Shown in pieces: positions 1 to 8,439 of a stretch of DNA of 64,000 nucleotides. The notes beneath the pieces were generated by a model that was not told where the DNA came from, did not search any database, and saw only the letters and a program-made list of their open reading frames with translations. The stretch is from Rhizobium aethiopicum (GTDB lineage Bacteria; Pseudomonadota; Alphaproteobacteria; Rhizobiales; Rhizobiaceae): assembly GCF_900094625.1 (NCBI RefSeq), contig NZ_FMAJ01000004.1, forward strand, positions 248,001-312,000, written 5' to 3'. The position numbers and the translations under genes are program-made. The stretch's first letter is position 1. Each line of letters begins with the position of its first letter.

Positions 1-2
1 AA

Positions 3-149
3 TTCGGGCTCGCCGTCGAGCTGATCAACGCCCGCCGCGTCGATCTGAAACCGCTGCTCACTGGCGTCTTCGGGATCGACGAGGCCGTCGCCGCCTTTGA
101 ACTGGCAAGCGACCGCAGTAAATCGATGAAGGTGCAGATCGCCTTCTGA
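3..149 (+). CDS. zinc-type alcohol/polyol dehydrogenase, C-terminal fragment
   Basis: Only the last 48 residues lie in the window; the gene begins to the left of base 1. The reading frame is open from the edge to a TGA at 147-149. The text (INARRVDLKPLLTGVFGIDE, then AVAAFELASDRSKSMKVQIAF) matches the end of medium-chain zinc dehydrogenases of the sorbitol/L-idonate 5-dehydrogenase type, which finish with a PLxTGxF.ldEAvaAFelA..r...KvqI pattern. Next to it lie a LacI regulator and a gluconolactonase-like protein, so a role in sugar-acid or polyol oxidation is likely. This is family knowledge plus context; the catalytic domain cannot be seen. There are only 12 bases between its stop and the convergent stop of the regulator. 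Confidence 0.8.
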   Translation, partial: FGLAVELINARRVDLKPLLTGVFGIDEAVAAFELASDRSKSMKVQIAF

Positions 150-161
150 CATCGGCGCAGA

Positions 162-1232
162 TTATTGAGCGCTGCGCTGCGTGCTCTCGCGAAGGACAAC
201 CCTGTAGCTCGTCAATGTGATCTCGTCGCCGGCCGCCTCGCCGCTGCCCTGCAGGGCATCCAGCAGGCGGACGGCGGCCTGGCGGCCGATGCCGTAGCAG
301 TCGACATTGATGGTGGTGATGCTGGGATGACAGACCGACGAGATCTCGTAATCGCCGAAGCCGGCAACGGCGATGTCCCCCGGCACACTCATCCCCCTGC
401 GTTTGCATTCCATGATCGCCCCGAAGGCGGAAAGGTCGGAAACGCAAAGAACGACTTCCGTGTCCGGCCAGCGCTCCAAGAGGCTCACAATCGCCTGGCC
501 ACCCTGTTCCATGGTGATCGGCGGCACACCGAAGGAGATCGCTCGGCCGGGTCCCAATCCCAGTTCGTCGACGGTCTTCAGAAACCCGCTTCGCCGCTGG
601 CTGCCGCGCGTATCGCGCGCCGTCGTTCCGCCGATATAGCCGAACTTTCGATAGCCCTGGCTTGCAAGCGACCGCACCAGCAGCGACATCGCCTCGCTGT
701 TCGAAAAGCCGACGACATGATTGATCGGCTCTTCCGGAATCTCCCATGTTTCGACTACCGGAATGCCGGCCTTATCAAGCATGCGTCGGGCGCGGTCAGT
801 GTGCGAACCGCCGGTCAGGATGATGCCTTCGGGACGTCGGCGCAGCATCGCCTCGATCAGCTTTTCTTCTTTCTCGGCGGAATAGTCGGTATAGCCGAGA
901 AGAAGCTGAAGGCCGGTATTCTCAAGTGCATCGGTAATGCCCCGCGCGGTGTCGGAGAAATTCGAGTTGTTGATCGAGGGCACCAACGCCGCGATGAAGC
1001 CGCTGCGCCGCGAAGAAAGACTGCCGGCCGACAGGTCGAGCACGTAACCGAGCGCGTCGACGGCTTCCATGATGCGCTTGCGGGTCTCTTCGGAAACGCT
1101 CGCATCCTGACGAAAGGCGCGCGAAACGGTCATGGCCGACACGCCGACATATTTGGCAACTTCTGCCATTGTCAGCTTTTGGGCGTCTCCTCCCTTGAGA
1201 CGCTTGTCTTTCGGCTCGTCCTCGTTTTTCAC
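162..1232 (-). CDS. LacI family transcriptional regulator
   Basis: Predicted sugar-acid-responsive repressor or activator of about 356 residues. A LacI helix-turn-helix lies near the N-terminus (MAEVAKYVGVSAMTVSRAFR), followed by the hinge and a periplasmic-binding-protein-like ligand domain ending in AVAGFGDYEISSVCHPSITT, typical of the GntR/gluconate branch of LacI proteins. The frame is open up to 1343. I chose the GTG at 1232 because it has GGAG just upstream and gives the usual length and HTH position; an ATG at 1343 would add 37 residues without a visible domain. The gene is divergent from a gluconolactonase-like gene and convergent with a polyol dehydrogenase, so it probably controls both its own gene and 1413-2339. 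Palindromes at 1278-1291 and 1348-1363 are operator candidates. The ligand is not known. Confidence 0.88.
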   Translation of the reverse strand: MKNEDEPKDKRLKGGDAQKLTMAEVAKYVGVSAMTVSRAFRQDASVSEETRKRIMEAVDALGYVLDLSAGSLSSRRSGFIAALVPSINNSNFSDTARGITDALENTGLQLLLGYTDYSAEKEEKLIEAMLRRRPEGIILTGGSHTDRARRMLDKAGIPVVETWEIPEEPINHVVGFSNSEAMSLLVRSLASQGYRKFGYIGGTTARDTRGSQRRSGFLKTVDELGLGPGRAISFGVPPITMEQGGQAIVSLLERWPDTEVVLCVSDLSAFGAIMECKRRGMSVPGDIAVAGFGDYEISSVCHPSITTINVDCYGIGRQAAVRLLDALQGSGEAAGDEITLTSYRVVLRESTQRSAQ

Positions 1233-1277
1233 TGGGCTCCGCTTTCCAATCAGCTTCCGAGTTGGCAACTCGCGGCA

Positions 1278-1291
1278 CGATAAAGTTATCG
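1278..1291. promoter_or_regulatory. palindrome CGATAA-N2-TTATCG, LacI operator candidate
   Basis: A perfect 6-bp inverted repeat with a 2-bp centre lies between the divergent LacI regulator and the gluconolactonase-like gene. Its length and symmetry suit a LacI-family dimer. A matching half-site CGATAA recurs at 1385-1390, 23 bases before the start of the downstream gene. That the neighbouring regulator binds here is inference. If the regulator started at 1343, this site would lie within its coding region. Confidence 0.5.
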
Positions 1292-1347
1292 CTATCATCG
1301 CACAATCGTTATTTTTGCAGGATTGCGGCGTTCCACAGTCCATTGCT

Positions 1348-1363
1348 CTCTGTACGAACAGAG
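1348..1363. promoter_or_regulatory. palindrome CTCTGT-N4-ACAGAG
   Basis: A perfect 6-bp inverted repeat with a 4-bp centre lies 50 bases before the gluconolactonase-like start. It is unlike the CGATAA palindrome nearby, so it could serve a second regulator, or it may be a chance or structural element. Confidence 0.3.
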
Positions 1364-1412
1364 CGAAACAAGGCAGGATGGTATCGATAACAATTCAAGA
1401 TGAGGAAGCACC

Positions 1413-2339
1413 ATGTTCGGAGAAATTGAGGGGACGCGGTTTGAGGTTCTCGATCCGCGCTTCGAAAACTGCTTCGTCGGCCACGCACGCGTAGAGCGGC
1501 TTTGGACAGGCGGCCGCTGGCTTGAAGGACCGGCTTGGTTTGCGGCCGGACGCTATCTGGTCTACTCGGATATCCCGAACAACCGGATGATGCGCTACGA
1601 CGACACCAGCGGGCACACATCGGTATTCCGCTCACCCAGCAACAACTCGAACGGCAACACCGTCGACAACCAGGGCCGGCTCGTTAGCTGCGAGCATCTG
1701 ACGCGCCGCGTCACGCGGACGGAATTCGACGGCAGGCTCACTGTTCTGGCCGATCGCATCGCCGGCAAACGGCTCAATTCTCCAAACGACGTCACCGTCA
1801 AATCCGATGGGTCCATCTGGTTCACCGACCCGAGCTACGGCATCCTCCACGATTATGAGGGCGATTATGGCGAAGAGGAAATCGGCGGGTGCCATGTCTA
1901 CCGGCATGATCCCGCAACAGGTGCGACCGAGCAGGTGACCTCCGACTTCGTCAAACCGAACGGGCTGGCTTTCTCCCCGGACGAGACGGTGCTCTACGTT
2001 GCCGACACCGGGGGAACACACCTGGCGGGCGGTCCGCGTCATATTCGAAAACTCGCCGTATCGGATAATGGACAGCTGACCGATCTCGGCATTTTCGCCG
2101 AATGTACCTCAGGCTTTTTCGACGGCTTTCGCATCGACCGGAATGGAAGGATCTGGACGAGCGCCGGCGACGGTGTGCACATTTACGATCCGGATGGCAC
2201 TCTGCTCGGCAAGATCCATATTCCCGAGATCGTCTCCAACGTGGCTTTCGGCGGCGAAAAGCTGAACCGCCTCTTCATCACCGCAACAACCTCTCTCTAC
2301 GCCGTTTATCTGACGGCCAATGGATCGAAACTGGGATAG
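1413..2339 (+). CDS. SMP-30/gluconolactonase-like sugar lactone hydrolase
   Basis: A 308-residue cytoplasmic six-bladed beta-propeller of the SMP-30/gluconolactonase/LRE family, which hydrolyses sugar lactones such as glucono-lactone using one divalent metal. The likely metal ligands can be read: Glu38 in LEGPAW, Asn183 in KPNGLAF and Asp237 in FDGFRID. The NSPNDV motif around residue 125 also lies near the active site in the family. No signal peptide is seen. The ATG has GAGGA seven bases upstream. The gene is divergent from a LacI regulator and near a polyol/idonate-type dehydrogenase, so the set probably oxidises a sugar or sugar acid to a lactone and opens it. The exact lactone cannot be told from sequence. 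Confidence 0.87.
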   Translation: MFGEIEGTRFEVLDPRFENCFVGHARVERLWTGGRWLEGPAWFAAGRYLVYSDIPNNRMMRYDDTSGHTSVFRSPSNNSNGNTVDNQGRLVSCEHLTRRVTRTEFDGRLTVLADRIAGKRLNSPNDVTVKSDGSIWFTDPSYGILHDYEGDYGEEEIGGCHVYRHDPATGATEQVTSDFVKPNGLAFSPDETVLYVADTGGTHLAGGPRHIRKLAVSDNGQLTDLGIFAECTSGFFDGFRIDRNGRIWTSAGDGVHIYDPDGTLLGKIHIPEIVSNVAFGGEKLNRLFITATTSLYAVYLTANGSKLG

Positions 2340-2416
2340 CTCTCATACGGGCCAGGCCGCCCTTGAAATCGCCTTGTTTCAGGCTGCTGACAAACCACTG
2401 TCAAACCCGCGACGTC

Positions 2417-2439
2417 ATCCTCGGCCTTGTGCCGAGGAT
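2417..2439. repeat. intergenic palindrome, 9-bp stem (ATCCTCGGC)
   Basis: ATCCTCGGC and its exact complement flank a 5-base loop. It sits in the 262-base gap between the convergent genes ending at 2339 and 2602. Short palindromes around CATCCTCGG...CCGAGGAT are a frequent kind of intergenic repeat in Rhizobiaceae (recalled, not searched). It could also act as a bidirectional terminator, although no T-run follows. Confidence 0.55.
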
Positions 2440-2504
2440 CTGCGCCCGTCTCAACTAAGCATCTCAAAACAATAGTTTTCCTGCTAAGCAATAGCAGTGC
2501 TCAG

Positions 2505-2527
2505 ATGCTCGGCACAGGGCCGAGCAT
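2505..2527. repeat. second intergenic palindrome, 9-bp stem (ATGCTCGGC)
   Basis: ATGCTCGGC pairs exactly with GCCGAGCAT across a 5-base loop. It has the same stem and loop lengths as the palindrome at 2417-2439, and seven of nine arm bases agree (AT-CTCGGC core), so the two are probably diverged copies of one repeat family. It lies between convergent genes. Confidence 0.5.
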
Positions 2528-2601
2528 GACGGAGGAGACTTTGTCAACAAACTGAGGCGAGGCCGTTTTCCAGGCGGCTTCGCCTTTCGGGACCTCTCCG
2601 T

Positions 2602-4722
2602 CTATCGTTGGCTGAGGCCGTCAGCCAACCTGACGAGACCCAGAAAATCCGATCTGTAGCCGAAGTGATCCGTCCCCCGCGATGCCGCCGCGAGATCGGC
2701 AATCGCCTGGTAGGAATAGGCATCGACGGCAGGGACGCGGCTCAGTTTCTGTCCGAAGGCGGCGACGGCCACCGAGAAGCGCACATCCTGCGGCGCGGCG
2801 TCGATGGTGGCGACGGTGTTACCCTCGCCGACCGGGGTGGTAATCAGCGCACTCTGGTCCTCGCCCGGCCGCTTGTAGCGCATCTTGACGAAGGCAAGCT
2901 CGCCTTGGTGCGCGCCGCTCGCCGTCTCGGCGGGAGCCTTGTCGGCTGCGCCATACCGCAGGTCGTCATTCATCACCGCGGGGCTTCCCTTGGGCGTAAT
3001 CTCGTAGATCGCCGTAACGCTGTGGCCGGAGCCGATATCGCCGGCATCGACCCGGTCATTGTTGAAATCCTCACGGTTGAGAGCGCGCGTCTCGTAGCCG
3101 ATCAGCCGGTATTCGGCGATCCGTTCCGGATTGAATTCGACCTGGAACTTGACGTCCTTGGCGATCGGAAACAACGTCGATCCCGCCTCTTCGACCAGTG
3201 TCTTCTGCGCCTCCGCCAAGGTGTCGATATAGGCGGCGCTGCCATTGCCGTTCTGCGCCAGCGTCTGCATCAGGGAATCATTGAGACTGCCGCGTCCGAA
3301 GCCGAGAACGGTCAGGAAGATGCCGTCCTTGCGCTTTTCTTCGATGATACGCTTCAGATCCTCGTCGCTCGACGGGCCGACATTGAAGTCACCGTCCGTC
3401 GCCAGTATCACCCGGTTGACGCCATCCTTAACGAAGGCCCGTTTGGCGAGATCGTAGGCCGCCTCGATGCCCTCGGCGCCGCCGGTCGAGCCTCCAGCCT
3501 CCAGCCTGTCAATTGCCGCGAGAATTTTCGACTTCTCCGCCCCCCGCGTCGGCTCAAGCACCGTACCGGCATTACCGGCATAGGTGACGATCGAGACGGA
3601 GTCGTCCGGTTTCAGCCTGTTGACCAGGAGGCGGAAGGCGCTCTTCAGAAGCGGCAGCTTGTCCGGCTCATCCATCGAGCCCGAGACGTCGATCAGGAAG
3701 ACGAGATTGGCATGCGGTGTCGTTGCCGGCGCGATGTCATAGCCCTTGATCGCCACATGCATCAATTGCGTGTCTTGGTTCCATGGCGTCGGCATCACTG
3801 TGACGGTTGCCTTGAAGGGCTGACCGGCATTGTCCGGACGCGGCCAGTCGTAGGGGAAATAATTGATCATCTCCTCGACGCGAACCGATTGCGGATCGGG
3901 CATCGCTCCGCCAGTCAGTGATCTGCGGACGAAGGAATAGGATGCGCTGTCGACATCGGCGGAAAAGGTCGAAACCGGATCGGTCGCCACGCTCTTGATC
4001 GGATTTGCCGCGGCATTGGCAAACCGCTCGCGATCGGGGTCGCGTTGAAGCTGCGCACGCCCATCTGCTGGCGGAACAGGCGAGGGGGCGACAGCCATCG
4101 GTTCAGCCAACAGCTGCCCTTGAGCCACCATACCGGGAGCGGCCGGTGCAGCGCGTTTGGCCGCGCCGAGTGTCGCAGCAGAGCCCTCCGACTTGTTCAG
4201 AACGGCGACCCCGCCGGCATCGAATTCAGAAGCCTGAGGCGTAACGGGTTTTGCGGTAGCCTGCTGCTCCTTGTCCTGCGCGACTTGGGCGCCACCAGCC
4301 GCAGACGATGGATGCGGCCGGCTCTCTTCGGCCGGGGTTTCGGAAAGCTGAGGCGCGGCCGTCACCGGTTCGGCCGGTTTCGGCGCATTGTTTTGCGAAA
4401 GGTTGCCGGCGATCTCGGTCTGGTCGACGATCGGCGATCCGTTGCGGCTCAGCTCGACCGTAAGGTAACCGGCGGCGGGAATGACGAGCAGCGTCGCGAG
4501 GGCTGAACCGGCGAGAAATTTCTTGTTCATGGCAGGGCTCCATATCCAGTTGATGATGGAGCTTGGACGCCAGCCTTTCGCATTTCCTTGGGCTGCCGCC
4601 GCATTATTTTGTGCATTGTCGAAGGCCTGCATCGCCGCGGCAAGGGCGCGCGCGCGCGCCTCCGGATCGGCTGCAGGCGGCGTGGTGCGGGAGAGTTTTT
4701 CAAGTTCCTTGTCCACGGTCAT
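2602..4722 (-). CDS. membrane-anchored von Willebrand factor A protein, probable ECF anti-sigma partner
   Basis: 706 residues of the YfbK-like VWA family. A charged cytoplasmic N-terminus (1-65) precedes one membrane segment (about 68-88), then a Pro/Ala-rich linker (100-230), a VWA N-terminal region with the MINYFPYDWPRP signature (about 285-296), a VWA domain with an intact MIDAS motif DVSGSM at 345-350, and a conserved C-terminal region. So the metal-binding adhesion domain is predicted to be periplasmic. The start overlaps the end of the ECF sigma gene by four bases, so the two are co-translated. By analogy with sigma/anti-sigma pairs, the short cytoplasmic tail may hold the sigma factor while the VWA domain senses an envelope signal. 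No classical zinc anti-sigma motif is seen; that role is inference from context. Confidence 0.85.
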   Translation of the reverse strand: MTVDKELEKLSRTTPPAADPEARARALAAAMQAFDNAQNNAAAAQGNAKGWRPSSIINWIWSPAMNKKFLAGSALATLLVIPAAGYLTVELSRNGSPIVDQTEIAGNLSQNNAPKPAEPVTAAPQLSETPAEESRPHPSSAAGGAQVAQDKEQQATAKPVTPQASEFDAGGVAVLNKSEGSAATLGAAKRAAPAAPGMVAQGQLLAEPMAVAPSPVPPADGRAQLQRDPDRERFANAAANPIKSVATDPVSTFSADVDSASYSFVRRSLTGGAMPDPQSVRVEEMINYFPYDWPRPDNAGQPFKATVTVMPTPWNQDTQLMHVAIKGYDIAPATTPHANLVFLIDVSGSMDEPDKLPLLKSAFRLLVNRLKPDDSVSIVTYAGNAGTVLEPTRGAEKSKILAAIDRLEAGGSTGGAEGIEAAYDLAKRAFVKDGVNRVILATDGDFNVGPSSDEDLKRIIEEKRKDGIFLTVLGFGRGSLNDSLMQTLAQNGNGSAAYIDTLAEAQKTLVEEAGSTLFPIAKDVKFQVEFNPERIAEYRLIGYETRALNREDFNNDRVDAGDIGSGHSVTAIYEITPKGSPAVMNDDLRYGAADKAPAETASGAHQGELAFVKMRYKRPGEDQSALITTPVGEGNTVATIDAAPQDVRFSVAVAAFGQKLSRVPAVDAYSYQAIADLAAASRGTDHFGYRSDFLGLVRLADGLSQR

Positions 4723-5240
4723 ACCTCTTCCTTGCCGAGCATCGCCTTCAGCCTTTTGCGCGCCTCATGGACCTGCCAGGACACAGTCGTTTCCGAGCAG
4801 CCCATGATATCGGCAGCGGCCGAATGGCTAAGACCTTCACCGTAAACGAGCAGCACGGCGTCGCATTGGCGTTCCGGCAAGGCGCGCACGGCCGCCCATA
4901 ATTCGCTCGACATCTCGTCATCATTTCCCGGCACATCCTGCCGCGGTTCGGCGGCATAAGCGCGGAATCTCTGCTCTTCCCGCGCAAGCTTGCGTCTATG
5001 GTCGCGTGCGGCGTTGAGCGTCAGCGTATAGAGCCATGTCCTGAACCGGCTTGCGCCGCGAAAACTGCGGATCGCCGCGCCGAGCTTGACGCAGACCTCC
5101 TGGGCGATGTCATCGGCATCGGTGGAACTGCCCGACCATCGCCACGCCGTCGCGTGGACGAATTCATAATGGTGCGAGACCAGTTGCCCGAAGGCTTCAC
5201 GATCACCGCGCTGCGCCCGTTCTATGAGCTCCGCATCCAA
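4719..5240 (-). CDS. ECF-type RNA polymerase sigma factor
   Basis: 173 residues, typical of group 4 sigma factors with only regions 2 and 4. Region 2 (about 8-75) includes the DADDIAQEV promoter-melting/core-binding motif and FRGASRFRTWLYTLTLNAARD. Region 4 (about 115-165) holds the helix-turn-helix GLSHSAAADIMGCSETTVSW. It would direct transcription of an extracytoplasmic stress regulon. The stop overlaps the start of the VWA membrane protein by four bases (ATGA type), so that protein is the best candidate for its regulator. Upstream is a 262-base divergent gap shared with a hydrolase gene. I found no convincing ECF promoter there. Confidence 0.92.
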   Translation of the reverse strand: MDAELIERAQRGDREAFGQLVSHHYEFVHATAWRWSGSSTDADDIAQEVCVKLGAAIRSFRGASRFRTWLYTLTLNAARDHRRKLAREEQRFRAYAAEPRQDVPGNDDEMSSELWAAVRALPERQCDAVLLVYGEGLSHSAAADIMGCSETTVSWQVHEARKRLKAMLGKEEV

Positions 5241-5502
5241 TGCGCACCTACCCCCAAGCTATCAAGCAAGATGCTATTTCTGGATTGAGACGTTTCTCCG
5301 ATGGCGTTCCTTGGGTCGACAGCGAAAAATTTTCGTTCTTTTTCGAACACCGCCAATATCTCCAACGCAGCTTGAAAATAATGAAGCATCGCGACATCCA
5401 CGAGTCGCGACCAGACAGATTGCCTCCGTCCCGAAGGCGCATGATGAGCGCAGAGTCGGCCAGGGACATGGATCTGCATGTCCCAAATCGAAAGGACTTT
5501 CC

Positions 5503-6414
5503 ATGTCCGTTCCATCGCCTGTCCCTACCGAAAAAGGCATCCTGCAGTTTCTCGAGATTTGCGATAGTTTCTATCCTCAGGACGCCGTCGAAGCGTCGGT
5601 CGAGCAGCAGCGAAACTGGTACGACGCTCTTTGCGCGCGGTTAGACCGCCCGCTGCCCCCGGATATGATCTTTGCCGACGGCATGGTCCAGCGCATCCCC
5701 ATCCGGCGCTACCGTCCGCGTAAAATCAGCACGCGCACTGTCCTGCTCTATCTACATGGCGGCGGTTTCGTCGTCGGTTCGCTGGAAAGCCATCATGCCA
5801 TCTGCGCCGAGATCGCCGATTTTGCCGGTGCAGAACTCGTTTCCGTCGATTATCGCCTGGCTCCCGAATATCGCTGGCCAGCACAGACGGATGACGGCTT
5901 TGCCGTTTTGAAGCATCTGCTTTCGGCCAACAACAAGGTCGTGCTGATCGGCGACAGCGCCGGCGGCAATCTTGCGGCGGGCCTTGCACTGCGCGCACGC
6001 GACGAGGAGCTATCTGGCGTCGTCGGCCAAGTCCTGATCTACCCCTCCCTCGGCGGAGACGTGACGGCCGGTTCCTATGTCGAAATGGCTGCGGCGCCTG
6101 GCTTGACGACGGCCGATGTCGCTTACTATCGCGAAATCCTGCAGGCGCCGGCAGGCGCCGAGATTGCCGAACCGCTGAATGCACCTTCGCTTGCCGGACT
6201 GCCGCCCACCTTCATCACCGTCGCGCATTTCGACCCCTTGAGAGACGACGGTCGTCAGTACGCAGCCCGGCTCGCCGCCGAAGGCATCGGAGTCCGGTTC
6301 CGCGAAGAGCCGCAGATGGTGCACGCGTGGCTGCGCGCCCGTCATATGAGCGATGGCGCGCGAGACGGCTTCCACGCCGTCTGCGAGGCGATCAGAGATT
6401 TCGCGGCACCCTGA
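5503..6414 (+). CDS. alpha/beta hydrolase, hormone-sensitive-lipase-like esterase
   Basis: 303 residues of the HSL (family IV) carboxylesterase group. The oxyanion-hole motif HGGG is at 85-88, the nucleophile elbow GDSAGG places Ser152 at its centre, and Asp244 (HFDPLRDDG) and His274 (MVHAW) complete the triad. It should hydrolyse short-chain esters in the cytoplasm, since no signal peptide is visible. The frame is open from 5224, but the ATG at 5503 is preceded by AAAGGA at a good distance and matches the family N-terminus, so the shorter form is chosen. Its stop is one base from the convergent stop of the CocE-type hydrolase. The natural ester is unknown. Confidence 0.88.
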   Translation: MSVPSPVPTEKGILQFLEICDSFYPQDAVEASVEQQRNWYDALCARLDRPLPPDMIFADGMVQRIPIRRYRPRKISTRTVLLYLHGGGFVVGSLESHHAICAEIADFAGAELVSVDYRLAPEYRWPAQTDDGFAVLKHLLSANNKVVLIGDSAGGNLAAGLALRARDEELSGVVGQVLIYPSLGGDVTAGSYVEMAAAPGLTTADVAYYREILQAPAGAEIAEPLNAPSLAGLPPTFITVAHFDPLRDDGRQYAARLAAEGIGVRFREEPQMVHAWLRARHMSDGARDGFHAVCEAIRDFAAP

Positions 6415-6415
6415 A

Positions 6416-8419
6416 TCACATCAGGTCGCGCGCGATCCGCTTTTCGGCAAAGATCTTTTCGAAGATCTGCACATCGTCCTCGAAAGCGGTAACGACGGCA
6501 CTGATGACCCAGTCGGTTGCTGTGCAGGCAATTCGAGCGGTCGCGATGGTGCGCACGAACCAGCCGGGCCGGTGCATGTCGCAGGTCCAGGTCGAGGTGC
6601 CGGTCATCGACAGCGGATCATCCGGCGAAATCGACCAGATCTCTTCCCGCAATTGCCGCGTCAACAGGCCGGTCTCAGGGTGTTCGTAAAGGCCGGTCTC
6701 CTCGTGGATTCGATAATCCGTCCGGTTGGCCGAGAGATCCCGGACGACCTGCCGCTTCGTCGCGGCGCCCGCATGCTCGATATATTTGGGCAGCGGATCG
6801 GGATTGGCCGGTTCCTTGACTTCGATCTTGCTGTGGTCCCCGAGCAAGGGCAGCGCCAGGCCGAGCGATGCGATATCGATCTCGACCCCGTCGTCGTCCG
6901 GTGGCGGCAGGATCATCGGCCAATAGGCAGTGGAAAGCGAAAGGCGGATGCGATGGCCCTTGCGGAAGCGGTAGCCGCAGGCATCGAGGACGAGCCGGAT
7001 CGATACTTTTTCTCCCGGCACCAGCGGCCTGGGATCGGCATTGCCGTCGCGATGGGTGAGATTGACGACGCCGAAGGCAACGCGTGTGGCTGTGCCGTCC
7101 GGATGGACGTCGACCAGCCGGGCACAGAGATTGCCGCCTGTCGCGTGGCCGCGCAGCGCAAGCGTCACGATGGGCCGGCCGAGATAATCATGATCCCCTG
7201 CAAGCGGCGTCGTATCGAAGACCAGCGAGCCGGCATCGTCCGAGCGCTGATCGATCGCCATTTCGGCGTCGGGCTTCAGCGTGAAGTATTCTCCCGATGC
7301 CGTGCCGGTATCGAGCGGAGAATGGAGATAGACGGGATGCCCGGGCGCATGCGGAATCGGCATGCCTTCCGTCAACCGCCCGAATTGCTCGACATAGAAG
7401 CATTGCATCTTCGGCGACGACCAGCTGTCCTTGGCGACCCAGAAGCCCCGATCGCTGTCCCGCCGCGCGGCAGGCCTGACGGCATCGAGAATAAAGGCGC
7501 GGGCCTGCGGCAGCCGCTCGATGCCATTGTCCTCGCCGCGCAGCCATTTGTTCCACCAGGCGATTGCCTCGCTATGGAAATCGGCGCGCGGCTTCGGCCA
7601 GGCGAAGTGCGGATATTTGTGCACCCAAGGGCCGATCAACGCCTTCGCCTTGCCGCCTATGCCCTCCACCGCCATGAGCGGCGTGTTGCGATAACCGTCC
7701 GCCCAGCCGGCAATGACGAGCGCCGGGATGTCCACGCTGGAAAAATCTTCCGAGATCGACCCGTGTCGCCAGAAACCATCGCGCCGCTGGTGAGCCAGCC
7801 ACTCCTCCATGAAGAACGGTTCGCCCGCCAGGCGCTCCAGCCACATCTCCTTCCAGCGCTCGCCGACGAGGGCAGGATCCGGCGGCCGCGACTGGTAACC
7901 GAGCATGGTCGCCGCCCATGACAGCTGGGCGGAGAGATGGCAGCCGTTCTTGTAGTGGATGTCGTCGTTGTAGCGGTCGACGGTCGAGGCGATCGAGATG
8001 ACGGCTTTCAGTGCCGGCGGGCGCAATGCCGCGACCTGCAGGCTGTTGAAGCCGCCCCAGGAAATCCCCATCATCCCGACCGAGCCGTTCGACCACGGCT
8101 GCGCGGCGATCCAGGCGATCAGCTCACACCCATCGGCAAGCTCGCGCTCGGTATATTCGCCGTCGATGACGCCGTCCGATTCCCCGGATCCGCGAATGTC
8201 GACACGCACGCCCGCAATGCCGGCGGCCGCAAAGACCGGATAGGTCGATTCGTCCCGAAGACTCGTTCCGTCGCGCTTGCGATAGGGCAAGAACTCGAAA
8301 ACGGCTGGAACGGGATCTTCTTCCGCGCCGTCGGGCATCCAGATGCGTGCGGCAAGCCGCGTTCCGTCCTTAAGCGCAATCCATTCATTCTCGATGGTGG
8401 TGAAGCCGCGCGATGTCAT
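6416..8419 (-). CDS. CocE/NonD-type serine hydrolase (X-Pro dipeptidyl-peptidase S15 fold)
   Basis: About 667 residues. The N-terminal alpha/beta-hydrolase domain contains RVDIRGSGESDG and the nucleophile motif GISWGG near residue 125. The C-terminal part is the jelly-roll of S15/CocE enzymes (GHRIRLSLSTAYWP). Members cleave esters such as cocaine, amide bonds or Xaa-Pro peptides. The ATG at 8419 has GAAGGA seven bases upstream; an ATG at 8437 would add MNEGLS and lies directly on the stop of the preceding ABC gene. The gene is the last of the predicted minus-strand operon with an Opp-type importer and carnitine catabolic enzymes. It may therefore release an imported ester or peptide, for example an acylated quaternary amine, but that is inference. 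Confidence 0.85.
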   Translation of the reverse strand: MTSRGFTTIENEWIALKDGTRLAARIWMPDGAEEDPVPAVFEFLPYRKRDGTSLRDESTYPVFAAAGIAGVRVDIRGSGESDGVIDGEYTERELADGCELIAWIAAQPWSNGSVGMMGISWGGFNSLQVAALRPPALKAVISIASTVDRYNDDIHYKNGCHLSAQLSWAATMLGYQSRPPDPALVGERWKEMWLERLAGEPFFMEEWLAHQRRDGFWRHGSISEDFSSVDIPALVIAGWADGYRNTPLMAVEGIGGKAKALIGPWVHKYPHFAWPKPRADFHSEAIAWWNKWLRGEDNGIERLPQARAFILDAVRPAARRDSDRGFWVAKDSWSSPKMQCFYVEQFGRLTEGMPIPHAPGHPVYLHSPLDTGTASGEYFTLKPDAEMAIDQRSDDAGSLVFDTTPLAGDHDYLGRPIVTLALRGHATGGNLCARLVDVHPDGTATRVAFGVVNLTHRDGNADPRPLVPGEKVSIRLVLDACGYRFRKGHRIRLSLSTAYWPMILPPPDDDGVEIDIASLGLALPLLGDHSKIEVKEPANPDPLPKYIEHAGAATKRQVVRDLSANRTDYRIHEETGLYEHPETGLLTRQLREEIWSISPDDPLSMTGTSTWTCDMHRPGWFVRTIATARIACTATDWVISAVVTAFEDDVQIFEKIFAEKRIARDLM

Positions 8420-8439
8420 GCTCAGTCCTTCATTCACAT

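Noticed and set aside
2608..3921. Long plus-strand open frame of 437 codons
   Set aside because: It is the antisense shadow of the VWA protein gene; text is rich in Arg, Gly and Asp with no family pattern.
5289..5310. GGAAC...CGTC on the minus strand before the ECF sigma gene, a possible ECF promoter
   Set aside because: Only 13 bases separate the two boxes, shorter than the usual 15-17, so it is not called.
6353..7921. Plus-strand open frame of 522 codons
   Set aside because: Lies opposite the CocE-type hydrolase, whose catalytic motifs are clear; this frame has low-complexity arginine-rich text.
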